A program made the position numbers and the translations under genes. The notes beneath the pieces are model-generated. The model was not told the DNA's origin. It did no database searches and was given only the letters and a program-made list of their open reading frames with translations. A stretch of 64,000 nt of DNA, from NCBI GenBank assembly GCA_018136815.1, contig CM030934.1, positions 1,458,979 to 1,522,978 of the forward strand. Direction: 5' to 3'. The stretch is from Isochrysis galbana (taxonomy: Eukaryota; Haptophyta; Isochrysidales; Isochrysidaceae). Below, one piece after another: positions 41,061-51,639 of the stretch. Every line of letters begins with the position of its first letter. Positions within the stretch are counted from its first letter, which is position 1.

Positions 41061-42052
41061 CGCCGATCGTTTCCCTCCCGTATCGTCGCATATCGAGCCA
41101 GTGAGTGGTCATGCTCGATCCGTCATAGTCAAAGCAAAGGTGGGATTCTTCCAACGCTTGAAGGCTCCGAGGGAGAGACTAGGATTACACGCGCCGAGCA
41201 ATAAACACCTTCGCAAAATGATCTCTCCTCTATACTCCGTCGACAAAGATTTTAACCTGGAGATTTCGGACGCCCTGAAGCCTCAAGCCTCAAGCAAACA
41301 GCGATGGAACTCGACATAAGAAACACAGTATAACGTACCTAAATAAATATAACGACTCCTACCGGATGCCAGCCTCGAAAGGGGCCAGAAGACACAACGG
41401 ATGCAGGGACATCACTCACTCTTACCCTTACCCCCTCTATCTCACGCCCCTGGCCGAAGGAGCGCGCGCGGCCTCCCCCACCCCGGTTCTCCAAGGAAGG
41501 AAGCGGGGAGAGGGGAAAGGGGATGTGGTAGGCTACTGGTAGGACAAGGAGGGTAGTTAGGAGTAGCACAAGCAATCTGCCGCACGCCGCGCAAGTAGCG
41601 GGTTAGCTTTTTAAGATTTTTTTTACGTAAGAAGGAAGAAGGACGAGGGTTATTTGCGGTCTATAAGTCACTCCCGGGAAGGGGGCTCTATCGTGTCGTC
41701 GGTCTGCCACTCCAAACTCCGTGGGCCCCGATGCCTACTACCACCGTGGTGACAAAGCCAGCAAACAGCAAGTGCAATACATAAATGGCCAACTGTAGCA
41801 ATACTACACTTAGCACAAGGTGATCTTGAGCGAGGCCGAGAAACCTTCGTTGAAAGTAATCAGCATCCCAGCGCCATTTCCTCATATCCTGATGACTCAG
41901 CTCTCCAGCTCCACCTGCTTGAAATCGGACGTTGGGGTTGCGAGCCTGCTAGCATCGCAAGATGTCCATCACTATAGAAGATCGCAGGCTCCCAATGGCC
42001 ATTTGCATCGTGCAAGCAAGGGCACTTAGCGACGAGCCGCACGCACATAGAA
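41061..42052. other. Intergenic region
   Basis: No recognised gene. A short frame on the minus strand around 41688-41885 has a hydrophobic segment but no conserved motif. Confidence 0.5.
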
Positions 42053-44155
42053 TCACAGCGCGCCGAGCAACGTGCCAATTTGCATGGGGATGGTGATGAC
42101 AGCCACAAGAGCTCCGAATACTAGAAGTGAGAACACGTCAGATAACTCGAAGTAGCGATTGCAAGTGGACAGCGAGAACCATGTCCCCGCATTGCTTTGA
42201 CTCTCACCCGCAGGCTCCTCGAAGCTGACAGATGACCGCTTCAAGATCGAACGTACTAGGAAATGGTGTGGCGGCGACACGTCAACCTCGGCGCTATCAA
42301 TCGAGCATCTCCGCACCTCATCCCCGCCTTCACCCGCCGCTGACTTGGTGCGCGCCCGCCACTTCCTGCGGTGGGCTACCATGTCGTCCCATTGCATCCA
42401 AGCCGGGACAAAGAAAGAAAGGGATACGGAGCACGTCGCGCCTATGAGACCGAGGCATGCCTCGACTCGAGGGAACACTATGGCGGTGGTCAGAGCACCA
42501 GCAACAAGTGAAAATGAGAGAACTCGAAGACCTCCCGACTCCTCCGATGGCAGTCGGCTGGGCATCAAATGATAGAGGTGAGAACGTGCCACGATGAGCA
42601 TGACGGGGAAAGAGAGGCCGACGGAGAGGACGAGCGCGGCGTTGGCGAGGGAGAAGGCTGGCGTGTTCGGTAGTGCCCACAGTACATTTGGCGGTGGCTT
42701 AGCAGGGGCGCGCGCAAGGCCCAGCAGAGCGACCCCACAATAGAAGGCAAATGTGGTGACAAAGGTGGCATGCACCAGCATCCAAGAGAGGCGCCGGCCA
42801 GCCTGTCCTGGCACCTGTTCATGGATGGCGGAGACAAGAGGCGGATAGACGGGCTGTGATGAAAACACATACGCCATGAGTGGCATGGCCCGAAGGCAGT
42901 TGAGGAGAGCATCGCTGAAACTGCCCTCTTTATCGGTGGCGGAAGAGATGAACTCGGCCCCGCCGAGGTGAGTTGCTGCACCTTCGTTGCTACCGTCACC
43001 AAATGCGAGGGCGAGTGCAATGTAGATGTATGCTACCACCACAAGCGACGAGACTCGCTCCAGCGCGCGGAGAGACCGCGAGCTAGAGAGCGGTGCGAGA
43101 ACACACATGGTTACGGCAACGAGGACGATTGTACTGGGATGAACGTGAATGAGGCGATGCGCAGACCCTGGCTGGGCATGCATAGGCCCACCGATAGAGT
43201 TTGGGCTGGCCTCTACCCCCGCGCCATTCACACCCCAATATGCCGCGGCAGGCGCTTCGTCGTGACGCCGGGGTACGGGCTTCCCAACATGATAACGGCT
43301 TGACACCTCCCGCGTCGAGCCCGCGCCTATGTGCAATTCTTGTAAACTGCGTGCGATGCCGCTACTTCCCCTTGCCTTGCGTGCGTTTGAGGCAGAGGCC
43401 ACGGGCTGAGCTGTTTGTCCCTCTGATGATCCGCCTCCAGAAGACCAGGTCGGCCAAACGCCGGCGTTCTCTCCAGGTGGACGAACATGCGCGTTCCGGA
43501 GGTTCGTTTCGACCGCGCTCCTCGTGACTGACCGCTTGCTGAGTGGCGTCGGCATGGCGTCCGGCACCTCGCCACCGCCGCCTTCACTTTCAGCAACGAG
43601 GACTTTGCCTGTAGTCTGCATGTGTCCGTCATGTCCGCCGTGCACATGCCCCGCCCCATGGAAAAGGTGCCGGATGGTACCGTGCATAAGGATGAGATAA
43701 GAAACGCACGTCCCGTAGAAGTACAGGACCACGGAGATGTCCACCAACGCAGAGATGCGTGGGCCGTGTGTCTCAGCAGCCAGCCCCAGCGTCGATGCAC
43801 GCGGGCGTGCGCACGTGTCGAGCATGCGGCGAAGTCCGAGATGTGAGAAGAACCAGAAGAAGAAGAGCAGTACGACGCCTGTACGTGCGCCCACGCGCGA
43901 CATGGCAAGAGGGAGAACGAGTACGGCTGGGCCGAGCGTACCATTCAGCATGTTGCAGAAGGCACCGCCGACGAGGACCACCCATGTGCCCCCGCCTGGC
44001 AGCCGCGTTCCGTCGTCGGGGCTCGCAAAAGGTGCCGACTCGTCCTCTTCCTCCGGCATATCGCTCGGGTCGGGCGAGACGGAGGGGGGGCTCAGCAGGC
44101 GCGAGGCGTCGTCATCCACCTCCAAGGACTGCTCACCCACCGCCGTGCGCTTCAT
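42053..44155 (-). CDS. Amino acid transporter, SLC38/AVT-like (AAAP family)
   Basis: 700 residues, no intron, ATG at 44155. After an acidic cytosolic N-terminus (~60 residues) comes the AAAP signature first helix: GGAFCNMLNGTLGPAVLVLPLAM, the unwound helix 1 that binds the amino acid. About eleven membrane helices follow in total, with a ~190-residue Gly/Ser/His-rich loop inserted between helices 4 and 5 (residues ~165-345) that is longer than in most family members. Helix 8 region reads FVTTFAFYCGVALLG. A cytosolic loop of ~70 residues precedes the last helix. Likely proton- or sodium-coupled transport of neutral amino acids at the vacuole or plasma membrane; substrate not predictable. Upstream of the start is a C-run/CT tract (44172-44220 on +). 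Confidence 0.85.
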   Translation of the reverse strand: MKRTAVGEQSLEVDDDASRLLSPPSVSPDPSDMPEEEDESAPFASPDDGTRLPGGGTWVVLVGGAFCNMLNGTLGPAVLVLPLAMSRVGARTGVVLLFFFWFFSHLGLRRMLDTCARPRASTLGLAAETHGPRISALVDISVVLYFYGTCVSYLILMHGTIRHLFHGAGHVHGGHDGHMQTTGKVLVAESEGGGGEVPDAMPTPLSKRSVTRSAVETNLRNAHVRPPGENAGVWPTWSSGGGSSEGQTAQPVASASNARKARGSSGIARSLQELHIGAGSTREVSSRYHVGKPVPRRHDEAPAAAYWGVNGAGVEASPNSIGGPMHAQPGSAHRLIHVHPSTIVLVAVTMCVLAPLSSSRSLRALERVSSLVVVAYIYIALALAFGDGSNEGAATHLGGAEFISSATDKEGSFSDALLNCLRAMPLMAYVFSSQPVYPPLVSAIHEQVPGQAGRRLSWMLVHATFVTTFAFYCGVALLGLARAPAKPPPNVLWALPNTPAFSLANAALVLSVGLSFPVMLIVARSHLYHLMPSRLPSEESGGLRVLSFSLVAGALTTAIVFPRVEACLGLIGATCSVSLSFFVPAWMQWDDMVAHRRKWRARTKSAAGEGGDEVRRCSIDSAEVDVSPPHHFLVRSILKRSSVSFEEPAGESQSNAGTWFSLSTCNRYFELSDVFSLLVFGALVAVITIPMQIGTLLGAL

Positions 44156-44383
44156 CGCCCGACCCCACTCTCTCGCCCGAACCCCCCCCCCCCCCCCTCT
44201 TGCTCTCCTCTCTCTCCGCCTCTCGAAACCTTTTTGTACAGGTGATCCAACCGCGGCGGCCCGCCGGTGACTGCGTCGAGGAGTCTACTCACAGATCTAA
44301 AAAAGAAGTCGCAGAGGGGGAATTCCGCACGTGAGGTGCCGTCCTCCCCTCGTCCTCCCGTCCCCCCCCCTTCCCCCCCCCCC

Positions 44384-44559
44384 AGATGGGAAATACGTAT
44401 TTACCGATTTGGCCACTGGCCAAATACATATGTATTTGGCTGTATTTGAAGCGCGTCCTGGGTTGTAGGCCTCGAATGTATTTGAAATGTATTTGGCCTC
44501 AAGCCAAATACATATGTATTTGGCTGTATTTGCAGGCCCCAGCACCGTATTTCCCATCT
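44384..44559. mobile_element. 176-bp TIR element with nested 20-bp palindromes
   Basis: Perfect 14-bp terminal inverted repeats AGATGGGAAATACG / CGTATTTCCCATCT. Inside are two copies of a perfect 20-bp palindrome (CCAAATACAT/ATGTATTTGG), each followed by CTGTATTTG. It sits between two poly-C runs, so a target duplication cannot be seen. No coding capacity; probably a MITE. Confidence 0.7.
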
Positions 44560-44609
44560 AGCCCCCCCCCCCCGCCCCCTGCATCGCCGCTGTAACTGTA
44601 ACTGCTTCA

Positions 44610-44925
44610 CGCTTCACTTTCTTCACGTACCTCGGGCGCGTTGATCTAGCTGTAAAGAATTTGCGGTCGCGCCCGCGGGGGGATCGGTTCCTTAATATCT
44701 AAGCTATAAGCTACATTTGACATTTGATTCCCGCCCGATGCAGCGCCGTGTCAGGCTGCCGACAGTCCGACCACCCCCTGACCCTCTGGCGTCGTTGCCC
44801 GCATCGGGCGGGAATCAAATGCCAAATGTAGCTTAGATATTAAGGAACCGATCCCCCCGCGGGCGCGACCGCAAATTCTTTACAGCTAGATCAACGCGCC
44901 CGAGGTACGTGAAGATAGTGAAACG
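44610..44925. repeat. Foldback inverted repeat, ~125-bp arms
   Basis: Left arm 44610-44741 and right arm 44801-44925 are near-perfect reverse complements; the left arm has a 7-base extra copy of AAGCTAT and the outermost ~12 bases contain mismatches. The spacer is 59 bp (44742-44800). RNA from it would form a long hairpin. No ORF. Confidence 0.9.
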
Positions 44926-45391
44926 TTTCAAAGGGTTACTGTTTTGTCTGTCCCGTGGCAGCAACTCTAACACTCTAACCCGCCTACCCCTACCCGCCGA
45001 AAGTAGACAGTAGATTTGGATTTGATTCATGTTCCCCTTTCCCCCACAGGGCCCTCGCAGGACTTTAAAGTTTTAGAGTTTCTCCTATCTGAGGCAAGAG
45101 AAGCAGGTTCTTCGGGGAAACTTAGAGTTTAACCGTTTTGGGACAGGGAAGGGACCCATCGAGAGAAGAGAATCCAGGGATCGTGGGTGGGAGGTGGGGT
45201 GGGGTGGGGGGGCGTGTTCCATGGGGAAGAGGCAGCAGGAGGGTGGAAAACTGGAAGCGTGTGGGAGGAGAACCGTCCGTCTTCCATATGAATGAGTGAG
45301 TCCCCCACACACGCTGAGCATCGCCACACACGAGCTCTAGGCAGAAGCTTGGCAGCAGCCGCTGAGAGAGAGGGAGAGCACACCTCGCCTT

Positions 45392-45392
45392 C

Positions 45393-45473
<81 letters not shown>

Positions 45474-45716
45474 CTCGCTCTCTCTCTCTCTCCCTCTCTC
45501 TCTCCCTCTCTCTCTCCCCCCCCCCCCCCCCCCCCCCCCCTCTCTCTCTCTCCCTCTCTCTCTCTCTCTCCCTCTCCCTCTCTCTTTCCCCCCCCCCCCT
45601 CTCTCTCCCTCTCCCTCTCCCTCTCCCTCTCTCTTCTCCCTCCCTCTCTCTCTCTTCCCCCCCCAACCCCCCCTCTCTCTCCCTCTCTCTCTCCCTCTCC
45701 CTCTCTCTCTCTCGCG
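45392..45716 (+). repeat. (CT)n / poly-C microsatellite
   Basis: About 325 bases of CT dinucleotide interrupted by CCCT and C10-C27 runs, practically purine-free. Leu/Ser- or Arg/Glu-rich frames across it are repeat translations. Confidence 0.95.
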
Positions 45717-45853
45717 CGGTGCAAATCCAAAACCTTCGCCACGAGCTCTACCCGCGCCCAACAAGCTCCTCATGGGTCCCCACCCCAGCCAATCAAGGAA
45801 GTGACGGGATGATAAGATACAAAATAGAACAAGGAAGCTACAATATGCTTGGT

Positions 45854-45998
<145 letters not shown>

Positions 45999-46245
45999 TC
46001 TGTTTCTCTTCTCCGTCTCTACCCCTCTCGTCGCACACGCAAACACGTTCAGGGGAAGAAGGAGCCCAGCTGCCATTGCCCTCCCGCGCGGAAGCAGAGA
46101 CGAGAGGGAGTGAGAGAGCGGGGTCGACGGAGAGAGAGGAGGGGAGGGACGGAGGGAGAGACAGAGAGAGGCGGCGTGGGAAGGGGAAGAGACAGACTAG
46201 AGGGAAAGAGGAACCGGCAGAGCAAGAGGCAGACGGAGAGAGGAT

Positions 46246-48564
46246 ATGCCAGGGCTGCATGAAGGTGGTGTGTATGAGCCACGCTCGCGCCGCTCGTGCA
46301 CCGATGTGCTGTGCCTCGTCCTGCTGCTCGGCGTGTGGATCGCGATGGGTACCATCACCGTCCTCTCCGTGCAGCGGGAGCCCTCGTTGCTCGACCGCCT
46401 CCGCTACCCACAGGACGAGTATGGCCAGTTCTGCGGCAAGCCAGGCTCAGCGACTGAGAGGCTGCGCTACTCGCTCTATCCAATCCTCGACCAGGACTTC
46501 CGCACGCAGGCCGCGCAAGCGGTATCAATCCCCTTCTGGGAGTACTATTCTCTCGACTTCACCTCGATCTGCGTCGAGGCATGCCCGGACGGAGTCTCGC
46601 TCACACCGCCCATCCCCATCTATGGTGGCGACTCCTATCCAACCGAGGATGCAGTTCGGATGGAGCCTGGCTGGGACCCGACGCCGCCCGAGTTCACATA
46701 CACTTTTCGCACGGCGAACCTCTACTACCGCTGCCTCCCGTACACCAACACCTTCGACGCACCGACACAGGAACTATGCGTTCTGCCCGACTGCCCGGCT
46801 GCCGTGGCGAACGCGTCCCTTGGTGTTACGCAGTGCGCCAACGTTGTTTCACGGCCCAACGAAGTGACCACATGGGAAATCTGCGCGGAGGGCACGTCCG
46901 CATCGGCGTGCGCTTTGCAGCGTGATTTTTGCACTTACGGCATTCGGATGGAGACGGCGCAGACATTCCAGCCGGCCGACGGCGATGCAGACACTGATAC
47001 CATGACGCGCAAGTTCGCAAGCTATGTCGCGCTGACCGTGCGCGTTTGGGACTCAGTGGTTGCCTCCTACGGTACCGTTGTGGTGCTCGGCATCGGCTTT
47101 CCCATCATTTTCGGCTTCGTTTTTGCGATCGCTCTGTACCTGTTTGCAGGCGTGATGGTCTGGCTCCTGCTCATCCTGCTCATCCTCGGCTCGTGCGCCC
47201 TTTCAGTGATCCTTTGTGTCCATGCAGGGTGGATAGTGATCCCAGCCGATGTCATCGCAGTCTTCGAGGCCACTGTTGGCATCGTGGCATCCGCCAACTC
47301 TACAGCAGCCATCTCGGCCGAGACGCAAGCTCTCCTCCTGCCCATGGCCGTGGGAACCACCTCCAAGGACATGTACATGGTCTTTGCGATCATCTCAATT
47401 GTTTGGACGATACTCCTTGTTATTTGGCTATGCTTGAGCTGGCGCGCCATTCGGCGAATGATCGCCATCACCCGCGAATCGAGTAAGGTGTTCTCCACCC
47501 TACCCTCGCTCATGTTCTGGCCGCTTGTGGAGCTGGCCTTCCAGATCGGATTTATACTCTACGGGATCATTGGGCTTGGCTTTGTTGCCTACCCGCCCAT
47601 TTGGGGTGGAGGCACAACAACAGCAATCCTCTGTGTCATCCACGTGGTTGGCACTCTTTGGTCGATCCAATTTGTGCGCGCCTGCGACTACACCACCATG
47701 GCGGCGGCTGTCTCGTACTGGTTCTGCACGGTCAATGCCGAGCGCTCATCGTGCTGTAGCGGCGCGGCGCGTTGCTGCAAGGGCTGGACCGCAGCTTGCG
47801 GTTTACCTCAAATACTCGATGCGGCGTGGACGGTGGCATCGCGCCACATGGGCTCCCTGGCCTTCGGCTCCGCCGTCATCACCACGGTCCAGATCATCCG
47901 CTTCCTGCTCTACTCCGTGCATACCGCGACCAAGAAGGCTGGCATGCAAGAGGGGTACCTCGTCAAATTGCTCTTCCGGTGTGCCATGTGCGCCGTCTGG
48001 TGCTTGGAGAAGACTGTTGAGTTCATCTCGGCGTACGCGTATGTCCACATCGCCATCGATGGCACCAACTTCTGTGTCGCGTGCAAGGACACGTTTGTCC
48101 TCATCACCAAGTATCCGGCACAGACTGCTGTTAATTCTCTCGTCAAACGCATGCTGTGCGGCGTGTTGCTCGGCCTCACGACGCCCTTCCTTGCTGCCGC
48201 CGTTTGCTTCTTGTACCTCGACTCGCGCCAAGATTTCACGGCAGATCATTCGCCGCTCTACTCAGCAATCCTCGTCTTCCTGATTTCGTGGTTCGTGGCG
48301 AGTGGTATCGGCAACGTCTTCGAGGCTATCATTGACACTATCTATTTGTGTGCCTTCCAAGACTTGGACCAAAACCGTCCTCCGCTCTATCTCTCGAACG
48401 ACATGCGTAAAGCTCTCGGCGTCGACTCGGCCCACAAGGAGGCGGGTAAGTCGGCTGATTACTACATGAAGACTTCCGAACGTCACCAGCGTGCCGGAAA
48501 TCATGGCAAGGTCGTCAACGGTGAGTCGGCGCCGCCGGCCGATGCCCCATCGTCCTCCGTATAA
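46246..48564 (+). CDS. Choline-transporter-like protein (SLC44/CTL family)
   Basis: 772 residues, no intron. Starts MPGLHEGGVYEPRSRRSCTDVLC, matching the CTL N-terminus in which an R-x-CTD motif precedes helix 1. A ~190-residue Cys-rich lumenal or extracellular loop lies between helix 1 and helix 2 (N-x-S/T sites at ANAS and others), followed by about nine more helices, the usual ten-helix plan. Conserved family stretches include FASYVALTVRVWDSVVASYG, WFVASGIGNVFEAIIDTIYLC and the C-terminal CAFQDLDQNRPPLYLS. The tail is polar and short. Expected to carry choline or related ethanolamine head groups for membrane lipid synthesis. Upstream is the (CT)n region; an in-frame start further 5' lies in that repeat and was not used. 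Confidence 0.9.
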   Translation: MPGLHEGGVYEPRSRRSCTDVLCLVLLLGVWIAMGTITVLSVQREPSLLDRLRYPQDEYGQFCGKPGSATERLRYSLYPILDQDFRTQAAQAVSIPFWEYYSLDFTSICVEACPDGVSLTPPIPIYGGDSYPTEDAVRMEPGWDPTPPEFTYTFRTANLYYRCLPYTNTFDAPTQELCVLPDCPAAVANASLGVTQCANVVSRPNEVTTWEICAEGTSASACALQRDFCTYGIRMETAQTFQPADGDADTDTMTRKFASYVALTVRVWDSVVASYGTVVVLGIGFPIIFGFVFAIALYLFAGVMVWLLLILLILGSCALSVILCVHAGWIVIPADVIAVFEATVGIVASANSTAAISAETQALLLPMAVGTTSKDMYMVFAIISIVWTILLVIWLCLSWRAIRRMIAITRESSKVFSTLPSLMFWPLVELAFQIGFILYGIIGLGFVAYPPIWGGGTTTAILCVIHVVGTLWSIQFVRACDYTTMAAAVSYWFCTVNAERSSCCSGAARCCKGWTAACGLPQILDAAWTVASRHMGSLAFGSAVITTVQIIRFLLYSVHTATKKAGMQEGYLVKLLFRCAMCAVWCLEKTVEFISAYAYVHIAIDGTNFCVACKDTFVLITKYPAQTAVNSLVKRMLCGVLLGLTTPFLAAAVCFLYLDSRQDFTADHSPLYSAILVFLISWFVASGIGNVFEAIIDTIYLCAFQDLDQNRPPLYLSNDMRKALGVDSAHKEAGKSADYYMKTSERHQRAGNHGKVVNGESAPPADAPSSSV

Positions 48565-49000
48565 AGATTGTCGACCAACGATTGAGGGCGCTAGAACGAA
48601 GTATGATAGCCCACATCCTCAGCCATATTCGCATCCCAACGAGCAACAAGGTGCAAATGTAGGAAAATACCAATGGCGGCATATGCGATAAAACTTTGAT
48701 AGTCAGGGGATACTCGTCTATGGAATTTGATTCGCCAGTTGAGTGATGGATACTCGGATGGGCGCTGAGATCGAGACTGACACACGCTACTTCTGCATCT
48801 ACGCGAGGCGCGGGGGCGTCGGTGCATGTCAACGGAGCGCAGGGCGCTGCGTGGAGCTCCTAAACACTCTCTCAGCAGTTGTATCGTAGAAAGTAAACCC
48901 CACTTCGGAGGGGTGTTGACAAAAAAACCCGGAACGCCTGCGCCCGGGATTTCAGCCTCGTAGAGTACGTACATGGGCGCAGCGAGCAAGAGCACTAGAA
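48565..49000. other. Intergenic region after SLC44
   Basis: No gene recognised. 48984-49000 is the left copy of the 17-bp target duplication of the next element. Confidence 0.6.
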
Positions 49001-49795
49001 AAAAAAAACCTTTTAAAATTCTCGCCTCGCGCGTGGCCATGGGTTTAACTACTGTAGCCACGCCCATTTTCCCTTCCTCTCCCTCACTTCCCGCCTTGCG
49101 GCGACTCCCCTCGTGCTCTACTTAGGGGCCCAGGTTGCGGGGGGGGTGGGGGCGGGCGGGGTGTACCGGCCCCCGGTGTTCTGTTCTCTCCTTCCTCCTG
49201 TGCCTCCGGGTGGCCAGCTGAAACTGTCTTGCGGACACTGTTGTCTCGTCGATGGTGAGTTGTCTTTCGCTTGTCGCGTTGTCGTTTTCGCGTGTGTTTT
49301 GTCCGGGGGGGGGGGGGGGGGAGATGTGTTCCGGCCTCAGGCCAGTCTTTCGGCGAGGCCGAGTGCTGTCGCCACGAGGCCGAGGTTGTCGTTCATCTGG
49401 AGCTTGCCCTTGTCGTCTTCTGTGAATATGGGTGTGCTGAGCTCTGACGGTTTTTTAATTTTAGGTTTTCTGCCCCGGGCCGCCGTGCGGGTGCGCACTA
49501 GGCGATGGGCGTCTAGTCGGGCAAGTCCTCTCACCAGGATAGTGAACCTTGTCAGTGTGGATTCTAGAGTAGGTATGTAGTGATACTCGTATGACTCGAA
49601 TTCCACTCTGTAAAAGTCTCTTATTATGTATCTCCAAGCTATTATGTATAGAGCTTTTAGGCTGTCGGGGGTGGTCGCGTTCGGGTATGCAAATAGCCTA
49701 TCCTTTGTTTTCTGCTGGGCCGCCCTCGGCGGGGGGCCCGAAAGAGAGGGGAGTCGCGCCGGCGCGCTCCATCGCGTCCAACTATAAAGTTAGTT
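49001..49795 (-). mobile_element. Non-LTR derivative with exact 17-bp target duplication
   Basis: Flanked by GAGCAAGAGCACTAGAA at 48984-49000 and 49796-49812. On the minus strand it begins AACTAACT-TTAT-AGTTGGAC, then ATGGAGCGCGCCGG and about 60 bases of the ORF start, jumps directly to the ORF2 C-terminus (DRLFAYPNATTPDSLKALY, AWRYIIRDFY, GRKPK) and ends with the family 3' tail and T run (A run on +). The 5' and 3' parts are out of frame with each other. So only both ends of the parent element are retained. Confidence 0.9.
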
Positions 49796-49916
49796 GAGCA
49801 AGAGCACTAGAAGCACGGGCTAATAATAATAATACTAGTAGTAATGCAAATGAGCATTAGTGCCGCTACTGCCACACTGCTACTAGCCTTGCACCAACAC
49901 ACAAGCTACGACACAT

Positions 49917-51594
49917 AAAAAAAAAGATCTGAAGGTTCCGGGCTACACACCTACTACTAGACAGCGCATACTCTTGCCGCTGCATTTCAGCCATCGCCCT
50001 TATCTCCCTTCCCTCCGCCCCCTCGCCTTCCCCCCCTCATTCCTTTGTCTTTGGTGTCGGGGGTGCGGCCCTGGTGCGCTACCAAGGGTCCGGTTTTTAG
50101 GTTCGGGGTCCGGGCAGGCCTTCTGGGTCTATGTCGTTGGTTAGTTCAGGCATCTCGTGCTTTGGTTGCCCTAAGTGTGGAGTCTCGGCGTGCTCTTCGT
50201 CGCCATCACGTTGGCCTTGCGGTTTTCCTCACTATCACTATTCGGTGCTCGATCCCTAGCTTCCCTGCCAGGGATACGAGCTCCGCGCTGGGGGTCAAAA
50301 TGTTTTTATTGTCGGCTTCGTACAGTGGCCGGATGTCGGCCAAGTCTATTCTCTTTTTGGGTTGCCTCCCCATGCCCGCCTGGGCGGTTCGCGAGGTGTC
50401 TGTTGAGTTGGCGAAGAGAAGCGCCCCGCTTAGCTTGGTGAACCTTTCCAAGACACGTATCAACTAAGTTTATACTTAGACGCGATGGAGCGCGCCGCCG
50501 CGACTCCCCTCTCCTTCGGGCCCCCCGCCGAGGGCGGCCCCCCTGCCCACATGGACCTGTCGCTGGCAAAGCGGCCGCGTCCGCCCTCAGAGGCCGAACA
50601 GGTGCGCGCGACCCCGGTCGCGCCACACGGCCCGTGGCCTCGGCCACACCATGCACAGCAGCCATGCTGGCCCCCCCCATGGGGGACAGCAGACTGCAAG
50701 ACTCAGAGGGACAGCAACTGGCAGGAGAATCCTGCACTCCACAGGGCATGCCTTATGGCAGAGGCCACTCCCATCCCGACGTGGGTCGCGCCGCCTCGGC
50801 GGCGCGGCCCGCGGCGTGGACCTTATGGGCACAACATCCTGACAATCTGTCTGACACAAAAAAGGATCATGCATCTCTGTCCACACAGGGAGAGGAAGCC
50901 AGCACCCACGCCTGCACTAGGACCCCCAAGACAACCTGAGCCGCCACACCTCCATGCAAGACAGCCCGCGACACGACTGACCCCTACGCCCCACGGGCCT
51001 GTCCCTCAGGACCCAAAATCAGAGAATGAAGATCAACAAACAGACTCTGACGCCACCTACGAAATGTCCTTCAGCCAGGCGGGCGGCACCCCCGCCCTAC
51101 CCAACCCCCCCCACAACCTGGGCCCCTAAGTAGAGCACGAGGGGAGATGCCGCACGGCGGGAAGCGAGGGAGAGGAAGGGAAATGGGCGTGGCTACGATA
51201 GACAGCTACATAGCCGCGCGCGAGGTGAGAATATTAAAAGGTTTTTTTTTCCAAGACACGTATCAGTATTGATTCTTCTGAGAACGTGGCGTTGTCGTAT
51301 TGTATCCTGTAAATAAAAGTCTATTATGATGTATCTCCAAGCTAGCGTGTACAGCGTTGCCAGTGCCTCGGGGCATGAGCCATTTGGGTGTATAAAGAGT
51401 CTGTCTACGATGCCTTGTTCGCGTGTTATATCCGGCGCTTTTGGGTGTCGGGCTAGGGTGTCAAGGGCGTCGAAAATATTCGTTAAACTGGGGCACTCTC
51501 CCAAGTGTGTGGAGGACTCGTCGGACGACTCGCAGAAGCGGCACGCTCCCGCGCTCCTCGCGCCGCGTTGCATTAAAATAACACAGTTCATCAC
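49917..51594 (-). pseudogene. Old non-LTR 3' end interrupted by a nested derivative
   Basis: Minus-strand pieces 51594-51251 and 50462-49917. The first encodes a C-x2-C...H-x4-C zinc cluster (CRFCESSDESSTHLGEC) and IVDRLFIHPNGSCPEALATL; a frameshift near 51310 precedes SEESILIRV, which joins across the insertion to LERFTKLSGALLFAN and RTAQAGMGRQPKKR. The 3' UTR ends in GTGTGTAGCCCGGAACC, AGATC and a T run on the sense strand. Only the ORF C-terminus and 3' UTR remain. Confidence 0.85.
50463..51250 (+). mobile_element. Non-LTR derivative with exact 15-bp target duplication, nested in an older copy
   Basis: 788 bp, flanked by CCAAGACACGTATCA at 50448-50462 and 51251-51265. Starts with ACTAAGT-TTAT-ACTTAGA, ATG at 50485, and keeps the first ~200 codons of the family ORF (up to the MSFSQAGG equivalent of FELSFHQEG at 4649's product), then jumps to the 3' tail: GGGCCCCTAAGTAGAGCACG, GAATATTAAAAGG and a T10 run. 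Endonuclease and RT are gone. Insertion is antisense to the host copy. Confidence 0.92.
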
Positions 51595-51639
51595 GGTCGG
51601 TATCGAGCTGGTTCAGAAGAAAGGTAGACATCACGTGAC

